Source: an uncultured Rubritalea sp.
Lineage (GTDB): Bacteria; Verrucomicrobiota; Verrucomicrobiia; Verrucomicrobiales; Akkermansiaceae
Assembly: GCA_937951395.1 (NCBI GenBank)
Contig: CALFBV010000180.1
Coordinates: 1 to 8,401, forward strand
Direction: 5' to 3'
Length of the DNA: 8,401 nucleotides
Shown here: piece by piece, positions 1 through 6,970 of the stretch
How positions within the stretch are numbered: the first letter of the stretch is position 1
Layout of the letters: each line of letters opens with the position of its first letter
Notes under the pieces: generated by a model
What the model was told of the DNA's origin: nothing
The model's database searches: none
Seen by the model: only the letters and a program-made list of their open reading frames with translations
Made by a program: the position numbers and the translations under genes

Positions 1-1932
1 ATTGCTGCGTGCCAGGATTATGATGCCTACGCTTATTTGCATGAGACGGCTCTTCACACGTTGAAGGATCATTTTAAGGTGAACTCGCTAGATGGGTTCG
101 GCTGTGCAGAAATGGACACAGCAGTCTCTGCTGCGGGTGCCATTTTACACTACCTCAGTCATCAGCTGCGCAGATCTTGTGATCATTTACGTAAGCTATC
201 TGTTAGAGAGTCTGCTAATTATGTGCTTATCGATGCTTCGTCTCAAGGAAATTTAGATCTAGTAGAATCTCGTACTGGCAAGCAACACACTTTACTGGGC
301 GCACTGGACAAGACATCTACACCTATGGGAGCTAGAAAACTGCGTGACTGGATACAGCATCCTCTGCGAGATCTCGCTCCGCTTTTGGCCAGACAAGATT
401 TAATCGCAGCTTTTTTGGCCCAGCCTTATTTGCTCTCGCAGTGTAGAGCTACACTCAAAAACATCCGTGATATAGAGCGGACTACTGGCAGGCTTTCTCA
501 GAGGGCTGGGACGCCTAGGGACCTTCAATCACTGGGAAATTCTCTCTCTCATATTCCTACGCTAAAAGAAGATCTAACCGCAGTTGCATCTTCTACCCCC
601 CTAGCCTCTCAGCTACTACAACAGATCGAAGAATTCCCTGAGTTGGTGAATCTATTAGAATCTGCGCTAGTAGACGAGCCTCCTGCTAGCTTGAAGGATG
701 GTGGAGTGATCCGAGATGGCTACCATCCTGAGTTAGACGAATTACGTGCGGCGACCAAGGACGGCAAGAAATGGATCGCTGAGATGCAAGAAACTGAGCG
801 TAAAAGAACAGGGATTGATACTCTCAAGATAAAATTTAACAACGTCTTTGGCTACTTCATAGAGATCACTAAGGCTAGAGCAGATAAAGTCCCAGATGAC
901 TACACACGTAAGCAAACGATGGCGAATGCGGAGCGCTTCATCACTCCTGAGCTAAAGGAAATAGAGAATAAAGTTCTCGGTGCTGAGGAACGTTCGAAGC
1001 AGTTAGAGCTAGAGGAATTCACTAAGCTGCGTAATCAGATGTGTGAGTATATTGATGACTTGCAGGCTACGGCAGATGCTCTCGCTACGCTAGATGTCTT
1101 GCTTGGACTAGCAGAGACTGCCCAGCTTCACGGGCACACGCGTCCGCAGCTGGATGAGTCTACTCATTTACAGATCATTGAGGGAAGGCATCCGGTATTG
1201 GAGCAGACCTTGGTGGATGAGAAATTTGTGCCGAATAACACGATGTTAAACCCCTTGGACTCTAACCTCTTGATTCTAACAGGTCCCAACATGGCTGGTA
1301 AATCTACCTACATACGTCAGGTGGCATTGATCACGCTGATGGCTCAGATCGGGGCGTATGTTCCGGCAGAGTCTGCACACATTGGTCTAACAGACAGAAT
1401 TTTCTGTAGGGTCGGAGCGAGTGATGATCTCGCTCGCGGACAGTCTACTTTCATGGTGGAGATGAATGAAACTTCACTGATCATCAACAATGCCACTGAA
1501 CGCTCACTAGTGATCCTGGATGAGATAGGCAGAGGCACAGCAACCTTTGACGGTTTATCAATCGCTTGGTCAGTAGCTGAACATTTACATGATGAGATTA
1601 AGGCGCGGACGCTTTTCGCTACGCACTATCATGAGCTAACAGATCTTGCCAACACACGAGATGCCGTAGCGAACTACAATGTGGCTGTTAGAGAATGGAA
1701 TGATGATATTATTTTCCTAAGAAAAATTCTACCTGGGACAGCTGATAAATCATATGGCATTCAAGTAGCTAAGCTGGCTGGACTTCCGCCAAGTATCGTG
1801 AATAGAGCCAAAGATATCCTCACACACTTAGAGATGAATTCATCAAAGCCAGATGCCCAGAATAAACCAAAGGCAAAGAACACCAGACAGACCATGCCAG
1901 ATGCGGACTCCCCGCAAATGGATCTTTTCTAG
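1..1932 (+). CDS. mutS: DNA mismatch repair protein MutS (5' end cut by window)
   Basis: MutS recognises mismatched or looped DNA and, using ATP, recruits MutL to start repair. The frame is open from base 1, so the start codon lies outside the window. Lining up the Walker A motif with E. coli MutS suggests about 186 N-terminal residues are missing (the mismatch-reading domain and part of the connector). Counting codons from base 1, the clamp region is near residues 276-320 (FGYFIEITK, then RKQTMANAERFITPELKE). Walker A GPNMAGKST is at 428-436, the STFMVEMNE signature at 482-490, the Walker B block DEIGRGTATFDGLS near 507-520, and the ATHYHE block near 540. Walker B has TAT where TST is usual, a mild change. 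After a short Lys/Pro-rich linker the protein ends exactly in QMDLF, a beta-clamp-binding pentapeptide. No C-terminal tetramerisation domain is visible. It converges with accA. Stop is TAG. Confidence 0.98.
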   Translation: MAACQDYDAYAYLHETALHTLKDHFKVNSLDGFGCAEMDTAVSAAGAILHYLSHQLRRSCDHLRKLSVRESANYVLIDASSQGNLDLVESRTGKQHTLLGALDKTSTPMGARKLRDWIQHPLRDLAPLLARQDLIAAFLAQPYLLSQCRATLKNIRDIERTTGRLSQRAGTPRDLQSLGNSLSHIPTLKEDLTAVASSTPLASQLLQQIEEFPELVNLLESALVDEPPASLKDGGVIRDGYHPELDELRAATKDGKKWIAEMQETERKRTGIDTLKIKFNNVFGYFIEITKARADKVPDDYTRKQTMANAERFITPELKEIENKVLGAEERSKQLELEEFTKLRNQMCEYIDDLQATADALATLDVLLGLAETAQLHGHTRPQLDESTHLQIIEGRHPVLEQTLVDEKFVPNNTMLNPLDSNLLILTGPNMAGKSTYIRQVALITLMAQIGAYVPAESAHIGLTDRIFCRVGASDDLARGQSTFMVEMNETSLIINNATERSLVILDEIGRGTATFDGLSIAWSVAEHLHDEIKARTLFATHYHELTDLANTRDAVANYNVAVREWNDDIIFLRKILPGTADKSYGIQVAKLAGLPPSIVNRAKDILTHLEMNSSKPDAQNKPKAKNTRQTMPDADSPQMDLF

Positions 1933-1948
1933 GCTTTACCCCACCAGC

Positions 1949-1985
1949 TTGGCATACAACCGAACTGGCAGGTGATAACTGCCAA
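1949..1985. terminator. Weak hairpin between convergent mutS and accA
   Basis: A 6-bp stem TGGCAG/CTGCCA (1966-1971 with 1979-1984, 7-base loop) sits in the 63-base gap where mutS and accA meet tail to tail. A competing stem can form between TTGGCA (1949-1954) and TGCCAA (1980-1985). Neither is followed by a clear U-tract on either strand. A role as a weak bidirectional terminator is inferred mainly from its position. Confidence 0.3.
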
Positions 1986-1995
1986 CTTAACACTT

Positions 1996-2964
1996 CTACG
2001 CTATCGCATCTCCATTCCACTCGCCATATTTTCTGAATTTCTGATAGCGTTGGTCTAGCATTTCTTCGGTGCTGAGTGCTTGGACTTGTTTAATCTGAGC
2101 TAGGACAGCATCGCGGAAATTAGTGGCAGATAGAGCGTGATCTTGATGCGCTCCTCCTCTTGGTTCTGGGATAACTTCATCGATGAGATTCAGTTTGCCG
2201 AGATCTGGAGCTGCTATCTTCATCGCCTCTGCTGCTTCAGGAGCATACTTTCTGTGCTTCCAGAGAATGGCTGCGCAGCCTTCAGGGCTAATCACTGAAT
2301 AATAAGCATTTTCCATCATCATGACTCGATCAGCCACTCCGATACCTAGCGCACCACCAGATCCACCTTCACCTAAGACACATGCGATGACGGGAGTCTT
2401 GAGATTCATCATCTCCTTGAGATTAAATGCGATGGCCTCGGCAATATTTCTCTCCTCCGCTCCGATCCCTGGGAATGCTCCTGGGGTATCAATCATGCAC
2501 ACTACTGGAAGTTGGAATCTCTCTGCGAGCTTCATCAGTCTAAGTGCTTTTCTGTAGCCTTCAGGATGAGCGCTACCGAAATTTCTTAGTAAATTTTCTT
2601 TCGTATCTCGTCCCTTTTGATGACCGATAACGACTACTTTTTGCCCACCAATTTTGGCGAATCCACCTGGCATAGCGTGGTCATCACCGATATGGCGATC
2701 TCCGTGAAGCTCTACGAAATCTGTGAATCCATAAGCTAGGTAGTCTAGCATAAACGGGCGGTTCGGATGACGAGCGATCTGGACTCGCTGCCATGGTGTG
2801 AGATTATCATAGATATCACTTTTCAAGCTAGTTAGCTTTTGCTCCATGGACGCTATCTCTGTGTTAAGATCAATGTCCTGAGTATCTGACTGGGTCTTCA
2901 ACTTAAGAATCTCATTCTCAAGGTCAGCGATTGGCTTTTCAAACTCTAAAGGTTTCGTGCTCAT
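1996..2964 (-). CDS. accA: Acetyl-CoA carboxylase carboxyltransferase subunit alpha
   Basis: AccA pairs with AccD to form the carboxyltransferase that moves CO2 from biotinylated AccB to acetyl-CoA. The product is malonyl-CoA, the committed precursor of fatty-acid synthesis in the cytoplasm. The 322 residues match the usual full length of about 320. Residues 6-55 are charged and helical, as in the AccA N-terminal coiled region. The crotonase-fold core includes the HGDRHIGDD block (87-95), IDTPGAFPGIGAEERNIAEA (158-177), the glycine-rich GEGGSGGALGIG (198-209) and the YYSVISPEGCAAILWK block just after. The ATG at 2964 follows the preceding LysM gene by 40 bases on the same strand, so co-transcription is likely. 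No Shine-Dalgarno sequence precedes it. accD is not in the window. Stop is TAG. Confidence 0.98.
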   Translation of the reverse strand: MSTKPLEFEKPIADLENEILKLKTQSDTQDIDLNTEIASMEQKLTSLKSDIYDNLTPWQRVQIARHPNRPFMLDYLAYGFTDFVELHGDRHIGDDHAMPGGFAKIGGQKVVVIGHQKGRDTKENLLRNFGSAHPEGYRKALRLMKLAERFQLPVVCMIDTPGAFPGIGAEERNIAEAIAFNLKEMMNLKTPVIACVLGEGGSGGALGIGVADRVMMMENAYYSVISPEGCAAILWKHRKYAPEAAEAMKIAAPDLGKLNLIDEVIPEPRGGAHQDHALSATNFRDAVLAQIKQVQALSTEEMLDQRYQKFRKYGEWNGDAIA

Positions 2965-3004
2965 CGTGGTATTTTGCTACGGTTCTTAATCTAGCGCAAT
3001 GGTT

Positions 3005-3937
3005 TTAATAATGAATTTCAACAACATTTGAACGCTTAAGGAGGAGAGCTAGCTCTTCCATATCAGCTTTAGTGAGAATTATACCTCTGAAACTATCGTC
3101 CACTTTGAGATCTTCGCTGATTATCTCTATATTCGGATTGAGTATCTTGATTCTTTTTGTTGCTTCACGATAGTCTCCACGTGTGATATTCACCCTAGAC
3201 TTCCCTTTATAAGCTCTCACACTTTCGATCGTGCTGGTCACAATCTCTGATACGCCACGCCTTTTAGGCATCGTCATATCCACTACCGGTTCGAAGTATT
3301 TCACCACTTCATCATTTGCATCAATCAGGAACAGCTGGTTCAAACGAGGAATAATCTTCAAAGATAAATTAAGAGGCATAATCACGAGCTTATCTTTAGG
3401 CTGTAGACGATCTATCCTTGTGAGCCCATTCAGATACATCAATATGTCCAGGCCTGTATCATGCTGCTCTACTATTCTGAGATAGCTATCGTTGGGCTTA
3501 ACTGTGTAAATGAATTTACCATCATTAGGTCGTTGCTCCAGCAAATCATCTAGCCTCATTTCCCCTAGCACTCGGTATGCTTCTCTCTCCGCTGGAGTCC
3601 CTGGATATTTCACGATAATCTCCTTCAGCTTAAGTCTGGCATTATCGTATTCTCCTTCGTTTAGCATCAAGCGGGCTTTCTCAAAGGCGGGATTCCCAAG
3701 AACGATCTCGGGAGTCTTTTTACTGCTAAGCTTTCGTCTAACAGCATCAATAACCACCAAGTCCTCTTTGGGGGTCTTAACGGGGACTAATTTATTTATC
3801 TTATCTGATCCAACTACAACACTAGGTGCAGGATCATCGGTGAGGCCTAAGTATTGAGAAATGACAAAAAGCGTGATCACCACAACGGTGAGCACAATAA
3901 TGGCGGCAACTAATCTGATCAATGTCTGTAGTCTCAT
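3005..3937 (-). CDS. Single-pass membrane protein with TPR-like and LysM domains
   Basis: This 310-residue protein begins with a short basic stretch and one strongly hydrophobic segment (about residues 8-28) with no lipobox, so it is probably anchored in the inner membrane by an uncleaved N-terminal helix. A linker follows. Residues 83-131 look like one or two TPR-type helical hairpins (FEKARLMLNEGEYDNARLKL, then a GTPAEREAYRVLGEMRL block). Residues 142-187 match a LysM domain, with the FIYTVKPNDSYLRI start, a central LNG, and an LQPKDKLVIMP end; LysM usually binds peptidoglycan. Residues 190-310 form a conserved-looking tail I cannot assign. There is no L,D-transpeptidase Cys motif and no peptidase signature, so a structural or scaffolding envelope role is inferred. 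Its ATG lies 9 bases after the stop of the unknown gene at 4471-3947, suggesting translational coupling. accA follows after 40 bases. Confidence 0.8.
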   Translation of the reverse strand: MRLQTLIRLVAAIIVLTVVVITLFVISQYLGLTDDPAPSVVVGSDKINKLVPVKTPKEDLVVIDAVRRKLSSKKTPEIVLGNPAFEKARLMLNEGEYDNARLKLKEIIVKYPGTPAEREAYRVLGEMRLDDLLEQRPNDGKFIYTVKPNDSYLRIVEQHDTGLDILMYLNGLTRIDRLQPKDKLVIMPLNLSLKIIPRLNQLFLIDANDEVVKYFEPVVDMTMPKRRGVSEIVTSTIESVRAYKGKSRVNITRGDYREATKRIKILNPNIEIISEDLKVDDSFRGIILTKADMEELALLLKRSNVVEIHY

Positions 3938-3946
3938 TCGGTTAGA

Positions 3947-4471
3947 TTATATTAGTCCCTTACGTTTAAAATCAAATTGGTTAATTTCCTGAGATTTCTG
4001 GATCATATCTATAGAAAATTTCAATAACCCAACCTCCCATGTATCCTCGATAGACTCCATAACAGCCATCATGGGGTCATCCTCTGCATGTACTTTATCC
4101 AGCACTTCAGCTTTTACTGTTTCATATTCACCCGTGAGGATCTCGGAGTTTACTTCTGTTCGTTTGAAGTTGAAGCCATATTGGAAATACACTGGCTCCA
4201 TATCGTTTTCTTTTAGCCAGTCTAGAAACTCACGCGCCTTTTCATCGAACCCTTCTAACTCAACAGATGAGTAATGGGTCGGTTTGATAATCTGTGGCTT
4301 ATACGCATCTACGGTTCCTCTTCTGAGGACTACTTTATTCACCTCATCCATCACCTCGGAAAGGATGATGAAATGAAATCTTGAGCTTCCGAAGGTATCA
4401 ATCCTGCGATCAGGCTCACGCAGGACGTGAGTGTGCTCCATAGCATATTTTATGTCTGATTGTTTAGGCAT
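3947..4471 (-). CDS. Conserved-looking protein of unknown function, 174 aa
   Basis: I do not recognise a named family. The protein is soluble-looking, without signal peptide or membrane segment, and is acidic in its second half. Features that look constrained are a LREPDRRIDTFGSSRFHF block (residues 18-35), a GFDEKAREFLDWLKEN segment near 74-89, a hydrophobic YFQYGFNFKR strand near 95-104, and a C-terminal WEVGLLKFSIDMIQKS helix. The alternation of strands and amphipathic helices suggests one compact domain. It appears to be the first gene of a unit with the LysM protein (9-base gap) and accA, which hints at an envelope or lipid link, but that is context only. The start ATG is 26 bases downstream of the T-tract of the acpP terminator. 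A TAAGAT hexamer ends only 5 bases before the ATG, so a leaderless transcript is possible. Confidence 0.75.
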   Translation of the reverse strand: MPKQSDIKYAMEHTHVLREPDRRIDTFGSSRFHFIILSEVMDEVNKVVLRRGTVDAYKPQIIKPTHYSSVELEGFDEKAREFLDWLKENDMEPVYFQYGFNFKRTEVNSEILTGEYETVKAEVLDKVHAEDDPMMAVMESIEDTWEVGLLKFSIDMIQKSQEINQFDFKRKGLI

Positions 4472-4490
4472 ACAATATCTTAAGACCTAG
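4472..4490 (-). promoter_or_regulatory. Possible -10 element giving a leaderless mRNA
   Basis: Read on the minus strand, TAAGAT (4 of 6 to TATAAT) ends 5 bases before the ATG at 4471. Transcription would then begin at about the start codon. No convincing -35 hexamer is seen. The reason to look here is that the acpP terminator leaves almost no other room for a promoter. Weak call. Confidence 0.25.
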
Positions 4491-4496
4491 TTAGCG

Positions 4497-4535
4497 AAAA
4501 TAAAAAAAGGTGGCATCATCTAAATGAGCCACCTT
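4497..4535 (-). terminator. Strong Rho-independent terminator after acpP
   Basis: On the minus strand an 8-bp stem AAGGTGGC/GCCACCTT (4535-4528 with 4514-4507) extends through a one-base bulge (A4515) into a 4-bp inner stem TCAT/ATGA, closed by a 4-base loop. It is followed directly by a run of seven T, one A and four T. It begins 34 bases past the acpP stop codon. On the plus strand the downstream side is not a U-tract, so it is one-directional. Confidence 0.88.
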
Positions 4536-4569
4536 CAATAAAATTTTAGTTACTTGTAAGTGCCCGAGA

Positions 4570-4806
4570 TTAAGAAACTTTCTTGATGTAAGTGACGATG
4601 TCGTTCACGCACTGTAGTTTTTCTGCTTCTTCATCAGGGACTTCTATTCCAAATTCTTCTTCGAAGGCCATGACTAATTCAACTGTATCAAGTGAATCAG
4701 CACCGAGGTCATCGATGAATTTAGCTTCGTTCTTAACCTGGTCTGGAGTTACGTTGAGTTGCTCAACGATGATTTCTTTTACTTTTTGTTCGATTGATTC
4801 AGACAT
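4570..4806 (-). CDS. acpP: Acyl carrier protein
   Basis: ACP carries growing fatty-acyl chains as thioesters on a 4'-phosphopantetheine arm in type II fatty-acid synthesis. The 78-residue length and acidic composition are typical. The attachment site is Ser38 within the [20 protein letters not shown] block (residues 33-52). The helix III region EIPDEE-like [10 protein letters not shown] and the terminal [10 protein letters not shown] also match the family. No fab genes sit next to it, which is less common than the fabD-fabG-acpP-fabF order. It has its own strong terminator downstream and a 118-base upstream gap with a 14-bp palindrome, so it is probably expressed as a single-gene unit or with limited read-in from the gene at 5776-4925. 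The ATG at 4806 has an AT-rich leader and no Shine-Dalgarno sequence. Confidence 0.98.
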   Translation of the reverse strand: MSESIEQKVKEIIVEQLNVTPDQVKNEAKFIDDLGADSLDTVELVMAFEEEFGIEVPDEEAEKLQCVNDIVTYIKKVS

Positions 4807-4888
4807 TTTGATATGTATATTTAAATTACGCTATTTTTTTCTAACGGATGTAGATATTTACTCTCATAACGAGGATTTAGCAACTACG

Positions 4889-4902
4889 AATTTACGTAAA
4901 TT
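4889..4902. promoter_or_regulatory. 14-bp perfect palindrome upstream of acpP
   Basis: AATTTACGTAAATT is identical to its own reverse complement. It lies 82 bases upstream of the acpP start codon and 21 bases past the stop of the preceding gene. Dyad sites of this kind commonly bind dimeric transcription factors, so an operator controlling acpP is a reasonable inference. I cannot name the regulator. It is too AT-rich to act as a terminator. Confidence 0.4.
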
Positions 4903-4924
4903 TACCATTCTTTGTAACTCTCCT

Positions 4925-5776
4925 TTATTTCGATTCTTCTTCGTCCACCTCGTCATCATCGTCATCATCGACGAATTCAACAACCTCTCCTTTGAAATTA
5001 TTCATTATTTGAGAGAATAGAGCTTCTGCTGGGGCTCCTTCTTCTTCTTTAAATTGCCCATAGACCATCCCATCCACCTTGATTTTCTTCGTCTCTCCCT
5101 CGTCCTCATAATGGATGACTGCTATGCCTTTAGAATCCCACTTTCTTTTATCAATTTTACGCATAGCGGAAAATGGGACTTCTGAACCACCAGCCGGCGT
5201 GTAGCCTACTGGAGTAACTTTCATGCTCCGCCCCAAGATTCTGAGACAGATGAAAGCTGCAACCAAGAGTAGTGCTAGACAGATTCCGCAGGTGATGAAC
5301 TGCTCACGTATTTTCCCTTCGTCAAAAAATTTCTCCGATGGATCAAAAGGCAGCCCAGTTCTTTTAGTATATGCTTTCCATAAAATATGAGGGTTACCAT
5401 CCTTAAGTTCATCATAGCCATTCACTATTTCTTCCGGCCATGTAGCGGTGTAGTCATAGTCTCGAGGAAGAAGCTCTTTATTCTCTGGAGTGTTAATGAG
5501 TTGTTCCTTCGCAAAGGCAGACCAGCTCTCAGAGGTATATTCCTTTTTATTAAATTCATCGATCGCTTTTACAGCAAAACTCACATTCTTAGATGGGGCC
5601 GTGCCCTCACCAAGGAAGACTTGTTGCACAGCAACTTCAGCATTTTTATCTCGGTAGCCCCAATAACCGTCCTTGAAGAACCATAATGTAAAAAAGGTGA
5701 GCATAGCGCATACCGCCACGGCTCGTGATTTGAACCATTTTGATGGTTTGCATTCTATAGTTTGGGCTTCAGACAT
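4925..5776 (-). CDS. Two-TM membrane protein of unknown function with poly-Asp tail
   Basis: No named family is recognised in these 283 residues. Order of parts: a short cytoplasmic N-terminus rich in Lys; TM1 at about 18-34; a 125-residue, Trp/Tyr-containing loop, probably outside the inner membrane; TM2 at about 160-181; then a C-terminal cytoplasmic part. Residues 200-260 have alternating strands followed by a helix (VPFSAMRKIDKRKWDSKGIAVI, then the IKVDGMVY block, then a helix near 249-260), a layout that resembles small PH-like beta domains; that is inference only. The protein ends in a highly acidic tail with six consecutive Asp (270-275) and EVDEEE. It is divergent from selD and precedes acpP by 118 bases on the same strand. 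The start ATG lacks a Shine-Dalgarno sequence. Stop is TAA. Confidence 0.75.
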   Translation of the reverse strand: MSEAQTIECKPSKWFKSRAVAVCAMLTFFTLWFFKDGYWGYRDKNAEVAVQQVFLGEGTAPSKNVSFAVKAIDEFNKKEYTSESWSAFAKEQLINTPENKELLPRDYDYTATWPEEIVNGYDELKDGNPHILWKAYTKRTGLPFDPSEKFFDEGKIREQFITCGICLALLLVAAFICLRILGRSMKVTPVGYTPAGGSEVPFSAMRKIDKRKWDSKGIAVIHYEDEGETKKIKVDGMVYGQFKEEEGAPAEALFSQIMNNFKGEVVEFVDDDDDDEVDEEESK

Positions 5777-5883
5777 AAAGTAGGTGTGTGTTTATAAATG
5801 TGAAATAATCATTGGTTTTGCGATAAATCAATGCAATAAATCACTATCGAGAAAATAATTAAGCAAACTTAACTATAACAAAC
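5777..5883. promoter_or_regulatory. Divergent promoter region with short repeats
   Basis: This 107-base AT-rich gap must hold promoters for selD (+) and the membrane protein (-). On the plus strand GCGATAAATCA (5820-5830) is repeated 13 bases on as GCAATAAATCA (5833-5843), 10 of 11 identical. An inverted repeat TTAAG-caaa-CTTAA spans 5859-5872. A TATAAC hexamer (5874-5879) ends 4 bases before the selD ATG, a possible -10 that would give a leaderless selD mRNA. On the minus strand TATAAA (5796-5791) is a possible -10 for the other gene. No good -35 hexamer is seen for either. Confidence 0.4.
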
Positions 5884-6927
5884 ATGTCAGATCCAACAAA
5901 ACTTACCTCACTCGTCGCTTGTGGTGGATGAGCTTCTAAACTAGATCCAGAATCTCTCTCGCAAGTTTTGCGAGATTTACCACAATCAAACGACCCAAAT
6001 CTCCTCGTAGGATCCGCTACTGCTGATGACGCAGGCGTATATCTACTCAATTCTGAAACTGCATTGGTTCAGACACTAGACTTCTTCACTCCTATTTGTG
6101 ATGACGCGTATCTATTCGGCCAGATCGCTGCTGCTAACTCGCTCTCGGATGTCTACGCTATGGGCGGACGTCCTATCACCGCAATGGCAATCGCCGGAAT
6201 GCCGGACACAATCCTAAGCAAAGACCAAATTCGAGATATTTTCCGTGGCGGAGCAGACATGGTGAAGCTCGCGGGCTGTTCCCTCGTAGGAGGCCATACA
6301 ATTAAGAACCCTGAGCCTATTTACGGGCTATCAGTCACTGGTGTGGTTCACCCAGATCGCTTCACAGCGAACTCTCATGCCAAGGCTGGCGACGTTCTCA
6401 TCCTTACCAAACCACTAGGAACTGGCATTATATCTACCGCCATCAAGCAGGGGAAATGCAGCGAAGCTCTCAATAATCAAGCAGTCAACTCAATGATCAA
6501 GCTCAACACCCCAGGTGCGGAGCTCGCCGAGCAAGACCTCGTCAATGCTTGCACCGATGTCACAGGCTTCGGTCTACTAGGACACCTCAAGGAAATCTGT
6601 GCCAGCTCGGAAGTCACTGCCCAGCTAGACTGCGCAGCTATCCCTGCTATTTCGGACGATGTTCACAAGCTCATCGCAGATGGCATCGTCCCTGGAGGTA
6701 CTAAGAAGAATTTAGCCACCGTTCTACCATACCTACAGACCAATAATATCTCTGAGGACATACAACTTCTTTTGGCAGACGCTCAGACTTCTGGCGGTTT
6801 GCTGATCTCTGTCCCACAGAATAATGTATCTGCAGTGTTAGATATACTCCATTCGCATGATTCTCTATGCGCTGTAGAAATAGGACACATCGTAACAAAA
6901 CAAGACGCCTACATTTCACTCAATTAA
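5884..6927 (+). CDS. selD: Selenide, water dikinase; selenocysteine-containing (TGA at 5929-5931 read as Sec)
   Basis: SelD makes selenophosphate from selenide and ATP, the selenium donor for Sec-tRNA synthesis and for 2-selenouridine in tRNA. Reading from the ATG at 5884 through an in-frame TGA gives 347 residues, equal to E. coli SelD. The N-terminus reads ACGGUASKL: Sec16 occupies the catalytic Cys17 position of the E. coli enzyme, and Lys19 matches its essential Lys20. Cys13 is nearby. Other family blocks are DPNLLVG, DDAGVY (48-53), LDFFTP with Asp66, the AMGGRP and GGHTI glycine motifs, TDVTGFGLLGHL with Asp225, VPGGT, and DAQTSGGLL near the end. The ATG is bounded upstream by an in-frame TAA at 5860. 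A standard-code reader would start at TTG 5968 and lose the active site. A SECIS-like hairpin follows the TGA. Third codon positions are richer in C than in mutS. It converges with ribF. Stop is TAA. Confidence 0.95.
5929..5975 (+). promoter_or_regulatory. Sec codon and bacterial SECIS element inside selD
   Basis: The TGA at 5929-5931 is followed by a hairpin with a perfect 8-bp stem, TCTCGCAA (5957-5964) with TTGCGAGA (5968-5975), and a GTT loop. The first loop base is G5965, 33 bases after the TGA. The family model for bacterial SECIS calls for a short apical stem-loop with a G among the first two loop bases, roughly 16-37 bases after the UGA, to bind SelB. This hairpin fits. A longer alternative fold pairs AATCT (5951-5955) with AGATT (5973-5977) and bulges out CTCT (5956-5959), keeping the upper 5 bp. 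Binding by SelB is inferred. Confidence 0.85.
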
Positions 6928-6970
6928 CCGGCAAAAGTAATTCGTAAAATCTAGCCGTTGTTTAGTTATA

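Noticed and set aside
3231..3857. Plus-strand open frames antisense to the LysM gene
   Set aside because: Ser/Leu-rich shadows of a real minus-strand gene.
5884..5967. selD as a pseudogene with a nonsense mutation, or a gene starting at TTG 5968
   Set aside because: The TGA falls exactly on the catalytic Cys/Sec site, the frame is intact on both sides, and a SECIS-like hairpin follows. A TTG start would remove the active site.
6928..6970. Terminator between convergent selD and ribF
   Set aside because: Only a 4-bp CGGC/GCCG pairing with a loop of about 20 bases and no proper U-tract.
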